Shown: piece by piece, positions 1 through 5,343 of the stretch
Layout of the letters: each line of letters starts with the position of its first letter
Numbering within the stretch: position 1 is the stretch's first letter
DNA from: Candidatus Acidiferrales bacterium
Lineage (GTDB): Bacteria; Acidobacteriota; Terriglobia; Acidiferrales; UBA7541
Direction: 5' to 3'
DNA length: 7,182 bases
Assembly: GCA_955651735.1 (NCBI GenBank)
Contig: CATPAM010000071.1
Location: forward strand, 1-7,182
Made by a program: the position numbers and the translations under genes
Notes under the pieces: model-generated
Told to the model about the DNA's origin: nothing
What the model saw: the letters and a program-made list of their open reading frames with translations, nothing else
The model's database searches: none

Positions 1-141
1 AAGGCGGTGGTGAAAGCGACGACGCACTTTGAAGATCCGAAGGCGGTGCTGGAAGCGCATGAAGAGCTGGGCGAAGCCATGCGCGGGCTGGATGTACGGC
101 AGTTGGAGGAGAAGGATTTGTTGTCTACGCGGGGATGGTAG
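1..141 (+). CDS. pdxS: PdxS, pyridoxal 5'-phosphate synthase lyase subunit (C-terminal end only)
   Basis: This is the last 46 codons of a gene that begins left of the window, read in frame from base 1 to a TAG at 139-141. The translation contains VVKATTHFEDP, then LGEAMRGLD, and ends in RGW. This is the conserved tail of PdxS, whose usual length is about 290 residues and which normally ends in a very similar LGEAM...RGW segment. PdxS condenses ribose 5-phosphate, glyceraldehyde 3-phosphate and ammonia into pyridoxal 5'-phosphate in the cytoplasm. The ammonia comes from the glutaminase PdxT, encoded 71 bp downstream on the same strand. The flexible C-terminal tail seen here is the part known in the family to help cover the active site between subunits. 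The catalytic lysines and the barrel lie outside the window. The identification rests on the tail plus the pdxT neighbour and is firm. Confidence 0.93.
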   Translation, partial: KAVVKATTHFEDPKAVLEAHEELGEAMRGLDVRQLEEKDLLSTRGW

Positions 142-157
142 CTGAAATCTTGCTGGC

Positions 158-190
158 GCGCAGCAGTGCCTGCCTGCCGCAGGGCTGCGC
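158..190 (+). repeat. Inverted repeat in the pdxS-pdxT gap
   Basis: GCGCAGC at 158-164 is exactly complementary to GCTGCGC at 184-190, giving a 7-bp GC-rich stem with a 19-nt loop between pdxS and pdxT. No T-run follows, so an intrinsic terminator is unlikely. It could act as an mRNA processing or stability element that sets the PdxS:PdxT ratio, or it could be a degenerate dispersed intergenic repeat. Only the pairing is seen; the role is a guess. Confidence 0.3.
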
Positions 191-212
191 CCCTACAACT
201 CCGAGGTAACAC

Positions 213-806
213 GTGAAGATTGGGATTTTGGCAGTGCAGGGAGATTTTGCGGCGCATGCGGCAATGCTGGCCGGCATGGGCATCGAAACCGTCGAGGTGC
301 GCACCCCTGCGGATCTTGAGAGCTGCGAGGGGTTGATTTTGCCGGGCGGCGAGAGCACCACGCAATTGCAATTCCTGCAAGAAGAAGGCTTATACGAGGC
401 GATCAAGAAATTTGCCACCGAGGACAGGGCCATCTTCGGAACTTGCGCGGGCGCGATTCTGCTGGCCACAGAAGTGAAGAATCCGCAGCAAGAGTCGCTC
501 GGCTTGCTCGACATGACCGTGCTGCGCAATGGCTACGGGCGGCAAGTTCACAGCGATGTGGTCAGCGGGCCTTCCACGTTGAAGTCTGAGCCGATGGAAA
601 TGGTCTTCATTCGCGGGCCAATCTTTGAGCGCATAGGTCCAGGCATCGAAGTGCTTGCCGAATACGCAGGCAAACCCGCGCTGGTGCAGAAGGAGCATAT
701 TCTGGCCGCGGCTTTCCATCCCGAACTCACGAACGACACGACGGTACATCAGCGCTTTCTCGAGCTGGCTGGAGAGAATTCCAATCGGTCCGCTTTGACG
801 CGCTAG
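213..806 (+). CDS. pdxT: PdxT, pyridoxal 5'-phosphate synthase glutaminase subunit
   Basis: A 197-residue class I (triad) glutamine amidotransferase that hydrolyses glutamine and channels ammonia to PdxS for pyridoxal 5'-phosphate synthesis. The N-terminus MKIGILAVQGDF is the standard PdxT opening. The substrate-binding loop LPGGEST is at about residues 44-49. The nucleophile is Cys78 in GTCAGAILLA, and the remaining triad residues are His169 and Glu171 in AAAFHPELT. The segment RNGYGRQVHS (105-114) matches the family's RNAFGRQ...S motif. The length is normal for the family (about 190-200). The start is a GTG at 213, chosen because it gives the expected N-terminus and has GAGGT at 203-207 five bases upstream. 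It lies 71 bp after pdxS on the same strand, which is the usual pdxST operon order. The last ten or so residues after LELAG are a short unconserved tail. Confidence 0.96.
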   Translation: MKIGILAVQGDFAAHAAMLAGMGIETVEVRTPADLESCEGLILPGGESTTQLQFLQEEGLYEAIKKFATEDRAIFGTCAGAILLATEVKNPQQESLGLLDMTVLRNGYGRQVHSDVVSGPSTLKSEPMEMVFIRGPIFERIGPGIEVLAEYAGKPALVQKEHILAAAFHPELTNDTTVHQRFLELAGENSNRSALTR

Positions 807-860
807 CGAGCCCGCCTAGCTTTAAGCTCAGCTCTTACGTGAACTGTCCCCCTGCTTGTG

Positions 861-883
861 AGAGACTCAGAAGCGACGTCTCT
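861..883 (+). repeat. 6-bp inverted repeat against the phosphatase start codon
   Basis: AGAGAC at 861-866 and GTCTCT at 878-883 are perfect inverted complements around an 11-bp centre. The right arm ends one base before the ATG at 885. It could be a protein operator, or an RNA hairpin that partly hides the weak AGAAG ribosome-binding site at 869-873, which would lie in the loop. If translation instead starts at the GTG at 858, this stretch is coding and the symmetry is probably accidental. Confidence 0.35.
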
Positions 884-884
884 T

Positions 885-1352
885 ATGAGAAGCAAACGAG
901 TCAAAGTGCTGTTTGTTTGCATCGGCAATTCTTGCCGCAGCCCGATGGCGGAAGCCGTTGCGTGGAGGGACGCCGCGAAGGAAATTGAGGCGTCGAGCGC
1001 GGGATTGGCACCGCTCGGTTTTGTGGCAGAAATGACCACGCAAACGCTGTTGAGAAACGGCTATGCCGTCGAAGGGTTAGCGTCCAAACCGATCTCATCA
1101 GACGCATGGGAATCCGCAGACATTGTGATCAACATGAGCGGCCGAGCACGGGAATTTGCATTTCGTAACTTTCGTGGACACACCAAGGTTGAGGACTGGG
1201 AGATCGAAGATCCCTACGGTGACCCCGAGAAGTATCAAGGGACCTATGAGACGGTTCAGCGGCGCGTTTTGGAATTGGCTCGACGTCTGCGAAAAGATTT
1301 TGCGACAGCTCAGGATGGCAAAGACGATACCAACAGCCGCGCCCGTTCGTAG
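885..1352 (+). CDS. Low-molecular-weight protein tyrosine phosphatase family protein
   Basis: A 155-residue cytoplasmic protein of the LMW-PTP/ArsC fold. The phosphate-binding loop is CIGNSCRS at residues 12-19, directly after the first strand (VKVLFV), with Cys12 as nucleophile and Arg18 closing the CX5R motif. The general-acid motif is Asp109-Pro110 in DPYGDPEKY. The family covers protein-tyrosine phosphatases and arsenate reductases. The thioredoxin-linked arsenate reductases need two more cysteines in the middle of the chain, and here Cys12 and Cys17 are the only cysteines, so a phosphatase is more likely. I chose ATG 885 because the fold begins there. A GTG at 858 would add nine residues but has no ribosome-binding site; 885 has only a weak AGAAG. 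The gene lies 78 bp after pdxT and 24 bp before the metalloregulator. The last 15 residues are polar and probably disordered. The substrate is unknown. Confidence 0.85.
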   Translation: MRSKRVKVLFVCIGNSCRSPMAEAVAWRDAAKEIEASSAGLAPLGFVAEMTTQTLLRNGYAVEGLASKPISSDAWESADIVINMSGRAREFAFRNFRGHTKVEDWEIEDPYGDPEKYQGTYETVQRRVLELARRLRKDFATAQDGKDDTNSRARS

Positions 1353-1376
1353 CGGAAGCTGAGCGAGGAGAAGATT

Positions 1377-2045
1377 TTGCGTCGCGACAAGACCAGCGTT
1401 TCGCAGGAAGATTACCTCAAAGCCGTCTGGGAGATGCTCGAAGAGGACCAGACGCCCATCAGCGCGCGCCTAGCCGAAGAGTTAAACGTAACCCCGCCGG
1501 CAGTCACCGCAGCGCTGAAACGCATGACGCGCGACGGTCACGTGCGCGTCGATCGCGAAGGCCGCATCGACCTCACGCGTAAGGGCCGGCAATTCGCGGA
1601 GCGCCTGGCGTTGCGCCATCAGCTCGCGGAAATGCTGCTCACCGACGTGATCGGGCTCCCTTGGTCGAAGGCCCACGACGAGGCAGAGCGCATGGAGCAC
1701 GCCATTTCTCCGGAAGTCGAGGCGCTGCTGCTGAAGCGCTTTGCAGATAAGAAGAGCTGCCCGCACGGGGTTCCGATGCGCGGCGGCATCGCCAAGCTGC
1801 GCAAGCAGGGAGCGGTTCCGCTCTCCGATCTGCGCGCGAATGACAGGGCCGAGATTCTTTGCGTCTACGAGAAAGATGCACAATTTTTGGAATTCCTGGA
1901 CGATATGGACCTGCGGCCGGAAACGCAGGTCGAGGTAAAGAAGCGCGAGTACGACGAAACGATGACGTTGCGTGCCGGCGGACGCACAATGCATTTAGGC
2001 AAGCCTGCAACTACGCGCATTTGGGTTCGCAAAGTTGGCTCGTAG
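1377..2045 (+). CDS. DtxR-superfamily metal-dependent repressor with MntR/ScaR-type (manganese) ligands
   Basis: A 222-residue metalloregulator expected to bind operator DNA as a dimer when loaded with metal. Residues 8-75 form the winged helix (SVSQEDYLKAVW, then LNVTPPAVTAALKRM as the recognition region). Residues 76-125 form the dimerisation helices, and about 148-220 the C-terminal FeoA/SH3-like domain. Aligning by eye to DtxR, the iron-site Met10 is replaced by Asp12 and Cys102 by Glu104, followed by Glu107 and His108. This Asp/Glu/Glu/His set is that of manganese-sensing MntR and ScaR. His81, Glu85 and His100 match the other DtxR site. Cys128 and His130 in the motif CPHG match the additional ligands of the ScaR/SloR group. 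The start is a TTG at 1377 with AGGAG at 1366-1370, spacing 6. No manganese transporter is in view, so its target lies elsewhere. Naming it mntR would be reasonable but unproven. Confidence 0.88.
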   Translation: MRRDKTSVSQEDYLKAVWEMLEEDQTPISARLAEELNVTPPAVTAALKRMTRDGHVRVDREGRIDLTRKGRQFAERLALRHQLAEMLLTDVIGLPWSKAHDEAERMEHAISPEVEALLLKRFADKKSCPHGVPMRGGIAKLRKQGAVPLSDLRANDRAEILCVYEKDAQFLEFLDDMDLRPETQVEVKKREYDETMTLRAGGRTMHLGKPATTRIWVRKVGS

Positions 2046-2059
2046 CGGAGGGAACCGCT
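2044..2059. terminator. Possible small hairpin between convergent genes
   Basis: AGCGG at 2044-2048 pairs with CCGCT at 2055-2059 around a 6-nt loop. It overlaps the last bases of the metalloregulator stop codon and occupies most of the 21-bp gap before the convergent response-regulator stop. There is no U-tract on either strand, so it is at best a weak bidirectional stop. Confidence 0.25.
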
Positions 2060-2066
2060 CGACCAA

Positions 2067-2825
2067 TTACCCGCGATCATCCAGCAGGGATTTCAGGCGG
2101 GCGTAGCCGGCGCGGCTTACCGGCAGGCGTGTGCCGTCGGTCAGGATCGCCAGGCGGCTGTCCTTCCCGTAAGGCTCGATGCGCGCCACGCGTTCGAAAT
2201 TGACGATGTACGACCGGTGAATGCGAACGAACCGTGCGGGGTCCAGCGCCGCCTCGAGGCTCGCAATAGTTTGCTGCTTCAGGTGCTTCGCCCCGTGACT
2301 GGCCAGCGCCACATAATCGTCCTGCGCTTCCACGTAATCGAGCTTCGCGACCGGAATAAGCGTTACGCGCGTGCCGTCGCGGATGACCACGCGGTCCAGA
2401 AATTGCTGCGGCGGGCGCGCCGCTGCCGCAAGCTCGCTGGGCATCAGCTTCTTCTCGGCGACGCGATCCTTCGCACGCGTTAGCGCTGCTTCAAAACGCT
2501 CACGGCCCACCGGCTTCAGCAAATAATCGACCGCGTGCACCTCGAAGGCGCGCATGGCGTGTTGATCGTAGGCGGTGACGAAGATGACCGGAATCTCCGT
2601 CCCGATAAGCTCGAGAACGTCGAAGCCGGTAAGCTTGGGCATCTGCACGTCCAGAAAAATAAGGTTCGGCCTCTGCTCGGCAACCGCTTTCACCGCCTCG
2701 AAGCCATTCGCGCACTCCGCAGCGATTTCCACTTCAGGATGAGATTTCAGCAGCTCGCGCAGCACGTGCCGCGCAAGATCCTCGTCATCGACAAGCAACG
2801 CGCGAATTGTGGACTTAGCCGGCAT
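2067..2825 (-). CDS. LytTR-family response regulator (LytR/AlgR type)
   Basis: A 252-residue two-component response regulator. The receiver domain spans residues 7-125, with the acidic pair Asp13/Asp14, phosphoacceptor Asp59 in FLDVQMP, Thr84 and Lys104 in KPVGRERF. After a linker rich in Ala and Pro, the LytTR DNA-binding domain spans about 145-249, with the signatures VEAQDDYV (165-172), FVRIHRSYIVN (199-209) and LPVSR (234-238). LytTR proteins bind pairs of direct repeats about two helical turns apart, usually activating envelope, virulence or metabolic genes. The partner is certainly the LytS-like kinase just upstream: its stop at 2828 lies 2 bp before this ATG. No good Shine-Dalgarno sequence precedes the ATG, which fits translational coupling. 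The target genes cannot be read from the protein, but paired repeats at 5266-5297 are a candidate site. Confidence 0.95.
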   Translation of the reverse strand: MPAKSTIRALLVDDEDLARHVLRELLKSHPEVEIAAECANGFEAVKAVAEQRPNLIFLDVQMPKLTGFDVLELIGTEIPVIFVTAYDQHAMRAFEVHAVDYLLKPVGRERFEAALTRAKDRVAEKKLMPSELAAAARPPQQFLDRVVIRDGTRVTLIPVAKLDYVEAQDDYVALASHGAKHLKQQTIASLEAALDPARFVRIHRSYIVNFERVARIEPYGKDSRLAILTDGTRLPVSRAGYARLKSLLDDRG

Positions 2826-2827
2826 CG

Positions 2828-3973
2828 TTAGGGGCGCATCTCTTTTGCCGGAGCAAGCTCACCCTCAGCAGACTGCGCCGGAGCCTCGGTCATCTCCGCG
2901 GGAATCGAGATGGTGACGCGAAAAAATTCCTCTTCCGCGGTCGTACGCAGCGCCGCTTCTTTTCCGTATCGGGTTTCCAGGCGCTGCCGAACGTTGGCGA
3001 GGCCCAGACCTCCTTTTCGAGAAGGCGTCGCATCGGGATCGACGGAATTTTCGACCGATAGATGAAGCCGGCCCCCACTGCATTCCGCCGCGAGGCGCAC
3101 CGTCCCTCCAGCTGGCTGGGTGGCAATGCCGTGAATGATAGCGTTTTCGACGAGCGGCTGCAGCAGCAGCGGCGGCAACAGGCAGTTTTGCGCCTGCATT
3201 GCGACCCTAGTGTCGACATGCAGGCGTTCGCCAAAACGGACTTTCTCAATTGCCAGGAACCTCTGCAGCAGCTCCAATTCCTCACGCAGGGGAACAAGCG
3301 CTTTTTCGCCCAGCCCCAGCGTCATGCGCAAGAAATCGGCTAGCAGGATGCACATTTCGCGCGCCCTGGCGGCGTCGATGCTGGTCAGTGCGCTGATGGA
3401 ATTGAGACTGTTGAACAGGAAGTGCGGATTGATCTGCGCCTTCAGCGCCTTCAGTTCCGCGTCTCGCGCCAGAACGCTGGTCTCCAGCGCGCGAGCCTGC
3501 GCGGCGCGCGATTGTTCTATCTCCAGGATCACGTAGTGGGAAGCCACGGCCAGGCTATAGAGCATGAAACCCGCCGCGAACAGCAGCGGCGCTTGTGGCG
3601 CAAATTTTTGATCCAGTCCCTGAAATGAGTGCAACTGGGATAAAAGATAAGCAATCAGCTTCGCCACTTCGACCCACAGCAAGCTGACCAGGACTGCGGC
3701 CACGGTATGGGTAACGAACAAACGTTTGGGAGGTGTGGTTTGGATCGGCGCCGCTTTGCAGGAATACCAGGCGGACAGGCAAACAAACGCATAGATGAGG
3801 CACAGCGGAACCACTAAGAGGATGGCGTTCCACCAACCCAGGCCCGCTGGCTTCGCCATCAAATAAGTGAGAATTGCAGTGATCGGAGCCCAGGAGAGCA
3901 AGTAAAGACCGAGGCGGCTGGTAGGGCGTGCGGGGATGTTGGCCGCGCTCTCGCGGTTGAGAAGAGGATGCAT
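2828..3973 (-). CDS. LytS-type membrane sensor histidine kinase (His_kinase/HATPase_c)
   Basis: A 381-residue inner-membrane kinase. Four hydrophobic segments at about residues 20-40, 47-70, 88-112 and 126-150 form the membrane sensor, with no sizeable extracytoplasmic loop. A short coiled-coil linker (about 151-178) follows. The His_kinase domain carries the phosphorylated His184 in AQINPHFLFNSLNS (179-192), the hallmark of the LytS/YehU class. The HATPase domain shows the N-box LVENAIIHG (Asn277) and the G-box GGLGLANVRQRL (321-332). The last 20 residues are a polar, Pro/Ala/Glu-rich tail. Having four helices and no sensory loop, like LiaS-type intramembrane kinases, suggests that it receives its signal from a membrane partner. 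The LiaF-like protein encoded 9 bp upstream is the obvious candidate (inference). The start has no clear Shine-Dalgarno sequence and is probably reached by coupling to the upstream stop. Confidence 0.94.
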   Translation of the reverse strand: MHPLLNRESAANIPARPTSRLGLYLLSWAPITAILTYLMAKPAGLGWWNAILLVVPLCLIYAFVCLSAWYSCKAAPIQTTPPKRLFVTHTVAAVLVSLLWVEVAKLIAYLLSQLHSFQGLDQKFAPQAPLLFAAGFMLYSLAVASHYVILEIEQSRAAQARALETSVLARDAELKALKAQINPHFLFNSLNSISALTSIDAARAREMCILLADFLRMTLGLGEKALVPLREELELLQRFLAIEKVRFGERLHVDTRVAMQAQNCLLPPLLLQPLVENAIIHGIATQPAGGTVRLAAECSGGRLHLSVENSVDPDATPSRKGGLGLANVRQRLETRYGKEAALRTTAEEEFFRVTISIPAEMTEAPAQSAEGELAPAKEMRP

Positions 3974-3982
3974 AAGAGCGGC

Positions 3983-4798
3983 TCAGTTCTTAATTTCGAT
4001 GCCTCCGAATACGACCATCCCGGTGACGATGAGCGTTTTTGTTTTTCCCGGGTTGGTCGGCTGGCGCGTTTTGTCTTCATAACCGCCAAACACGGGCAGA
4101 CTGCGAGAGTGCACGTGCCAACTCTCAGGTACACGGATTTCCACTCCGCCAAATATGCAGTTGATTTCGAGAATCGCCTCCGCCTCCATGTCGGCATCCC
4201 GAAAGTCAAGTTCGATGCCGCCAAAAACGGCGGTGGCTCTGCCTCCCTGGAAATTCGCCGTGGCGACGCGCCGTTCGCAACCCCCGAATACAGCGACAGC
4301 GCTAAGCATGGTCGGGGAACCGCCCGTCGCGCCGGCCACTTGTTCCCGGAAGTTCTGAAGGGCTTTTGCCTTGGCGTGCAAAAAGCCACGCGTTTCCAGG
4401 GAGCCCCACATCAAGAGCAGGCCAATCGCTATAAGAGCAACGGGCCACAGGTCCGCGAAGCTCAAGTGCGTAATTCCCAGTTTATTCAGCTGCAGAAAAG
4501 CACCGGCCAGGATTAACAGGAATCCGAAGAAACGGCCGGAACGGGTCAACAGGTTCATGACGCCGAACGCCACCAGGAGCAGAGGCCAGAAGCGAGCGAC
4601 GGGATCAAAGGGGATCATGCCCATGTGGTGAAGAAGCAGTGCCAAGCCGACTAAAACGATCAGGAGACCCCAAATGAATCCCCAGTGGGAGTCGCCGAGG
4701 AGCATGACCTTGGGGCGCTGTACCTCTCCGCTGGCCTGCTGCCGGATCTCTTGCTCGAGATGTTCTTTAAACCCTTGCCCGTAGTCCGGTCCATCCAT
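3983..4798 (-). CDS. LiaF-like membrane protein with C-terminal toastrack domain
   Basis: A 271-residue protein. Residues 1-36 are cytosolic and charged. Four hydrophobic helices follow at about 40-58, 69-84, 88-103 and 115-131, arranged as two similar pairs, each with a WxxLL/FWPLL or LWPVAL stretch as in the LiaI/LiaF transmembrane (DUF5668) family. The C-terminal half has five FGG motifs (171-173, 192-194, 216-218, 237-239, 264-266), mostly followed by a residue and Glu, one per beta turn of the toastrack/LiaF C-terminal fold ('cell wall-active antibiotics response protein'). In Firmicutes, LiaF holds its kinase inactive until envelope stress; here the neighbouring kinase is of LytS type. 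I chose the ATG at 4798, which shares its A with the upstream stop (TGATG) and lies 7 bases from AGGAG (4806-4810). A GTG at 4801 adds one residue but is too close. Family assignment is good; the regulatory role is inferred. Confidence 0.85.
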   Translation of the reverse strand: MDGPDYGQGFKEHLEQEIRQQASGEVQRPKVMLLGDSHWGFIWGLLIVLVGLALLLHHMGMIPFDPVARFWPLLLVAFGVMNLLTRSGRFFGFLLILAGAFLQLNKLGITHLSFADLWPVALIAIGLLLMWGSLETRGFLHAKAKALQNFREQVAGATGGSPTMLSAVAVFGGCERRVATANFQGGRATAVFGGIELDFRDADMEAEAILEINCIFGGVEIRVPESWHVHSRSLPVFGGYEDKTRQPTNPGKTKTLIVTGMVVFGGIEIKN

Positions 4799-5163
4799 CA
4801 CTGATCTCCTTTGGGCAGCGCACGCACGTCACGCTTGCCGGCCGCGGTCACGCCCCTGCCTCGCCTCGGCAGAAGAGCGAATCCGATCAGCGTCATAAGC
4901 AGTGCCGAGCATAATACCAAGATACGGTCGACCACCGAGAGCAGGACGGCGTGGTCGAGCGCCACAATGCGAACCGCGCGCAGCGAGGCCAAGCCAATGC
5001 TGCCAAAAAAGCCCAGCGAATCCGCGACACTACTGTCCAGCCCCGCTTGAAACTGCCATGCCAGTGCGGCCGAATACCCCACCAGAACCGTCGAGCCGAT
5101 CAGGAGCAGCGCGGTTCCCACTTTGCCTCGGATATTACGCCTGGAGGTTGTTTTTTGCGTCAT
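4798..5163 (-). CDS. Small two-helix membrane protein, first gene of the LiaF/LytS/LytTR operon
   Basis: I do not recognise a family. The 121-residue protein starts with a basic cytosolic segment (MTQKTTSRRNIRGK). One hydrophobic helix follows at about residues 15-37. A middle region of about 45 residues contains a Gly/Ser/Leu-rich stretch and a basic patch. A second helix lies at about 83-100, and the tail is strongly basic. By the positive-inside rule both ends should be cytosolic and the middle periplasmic. ATG 5163 is chosen because GGGAGAG (5168-5174) lies 4 bases upstream. An in-frame GTG at 5235 would add 24 residues, but they are polar and overlap a strong hairpin. The gene shares the TGATG junction with the LiaF-like gene, so the two are co-translated. 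By position it could be an accessory or LiaI-like partner of the sensor complex; this is inference from context only. Confidence 0.75.
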   Translation of the reverse strand: MTQKTTSRRNIRGKVGTALLLIGSTVLVGYSAALAWQFQAGLDSSVADSLGFFGSIGLASLRAVRIVALDHAVLLSVVDRILVLCSALLMTLIGFALLPRRGRGVTAAGKRDVRALPKGDQ

Positions 5164-5167
5164 GTTG

Positions 5168-5174
5168 CTCTCCC
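5168..5174 (-). promoter_or_regulatory. Shine-Dalgarno sequence that decides the operon's first start
   Basis: On the minus strand GGGAGAG ends four bases before the ATG at 5163. It is the only good ribosome-binding site for this gene and argues against the upstream GTG at 5235. It directly touches the base of the hairpin at 5175-5218. Confidence 0.55.
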
Positions 5175-5218
5175 GGACGGGTCGCTGGTTCGCCCGCCCG
5201 AAAGCCAGCGTACGGTCC
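5175..5218 (-). promoter_or_regulatory. Strong hairpin abutting the operon ribosome-binding site
   Basis: CGCTGGTTCG at 5183-5192 pairs with CGAA (5199-5202) and CCAGCG (5205-5210), giving ten base pairs with a 2-nt bulge around a CCCGCC loop. A further GGAC/GTCC pairing (5175-5178 with 5215-5218) lies beyond an internal loop. In the minus-strand transcript it sits immediately 5' of the Shine-Dalgarno sequence. It could tune translation of the whole coupled operon or stabilise the mRNA 5' end. The pairing is seen directly; the function is inference. Confidence 0.5.
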
Positions 5219-5265
5219 CCCTGGGAGGTGTTCACGCACTATTCGGGGAAAATCCGGCGCTTACC

Positions 5266-5297
5266 GGCGAATGGCGGGTGAGGACGGGCGAATGACG
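5266..5297. promoter_or_regulatory. Candidate LytTR operator: two 11-bp direct repeats, 21-bp period
   Basis: GGCGAATGGCG (5266-5276) and GGCGAATGACG (5287-5297) differ at one base and are separated by exactly 10 bp, so equivalent bases lie 21 bp (two helical turns) apart on one DNA face. LytTR regulators bind such tandem repeats. Read on the minus strand the core is CCATTCGCC or TCATTCGCC. This resembles the AlgR consensus CCGTTCGTC, with seven of nine positions the same in the first case. It lies about 100-130 bp ahead of the LytTR operon start and just upstream of the plus-strand promoter candidate. Assignment to this regulator is inference. Confidence 0.5.
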
Positions 5298-5318
5298 CTG
5301 CGCAAAGGGCGGCCCCTG

Positions 5319-5343
5319 GGAATTTGACAGAATCGCTTGCGTT
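5319..5343 (+). promoter_or_regulatory. Candidate ECF-sigma promoter for the NTF2-like gene
   Basis: GGAAT at 5319-5323 and GTT at 5341-5343 are separated by 17 bp, close to the GGAAY-N17-19-GTT pattern of stress-type ECF sigma factors. A TTGACA at 5324-5329 overlaps it, but no -10 hexamer lies 16-18 bp downstream of it, so a housekeeping promoter is less convincing. The start of transcription would be near 5350, leaving a leader of about 70 nt. Confidence 0.3.

Noticed and set aside
858..884. Longer phosphatase start at GTG 858
   Set aside because: It has no ribosome-binding site and adds nine residues ahead of the conserved fold start. ATG 885 is preferred, though its own ribosome-binding site is weak.
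1482..1994. A 170-codon open frame on the minus strand across the metalloregulator
   Set aside because: The plus-strand frame encodes a well-conserved DtxR-family protein with a proper ribosome-binding site. The antisense frame reads as low-complexity His/Arg/Leu sequence with no recognisable domain.
885..2045. An arsenic-resistance operon (ArsC plus regulator)
   Set aside because: The regulator is DtxR-superfamily, not ArsR. The phosphatase-fold protein lacks the ArsC resolving cysteines, and no arsenite pump is present.
3968..4516. A 182-codon open frame on the plus strand opposite the LiaF-like gene
   Set aside because: It is antisense to a clear membrane plus toastrack protein. It has no ribosome-binding site and no domain, so it is a GC-rich shadow frame.
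5164..5235. Longer first operon gene from the GTG at 5235 on the minus strand
   Set aside because: The 24 extra residues are polar and cover a strong hairpin, whereas ATG 5163 has a good Shine-Dalgarno sequence.
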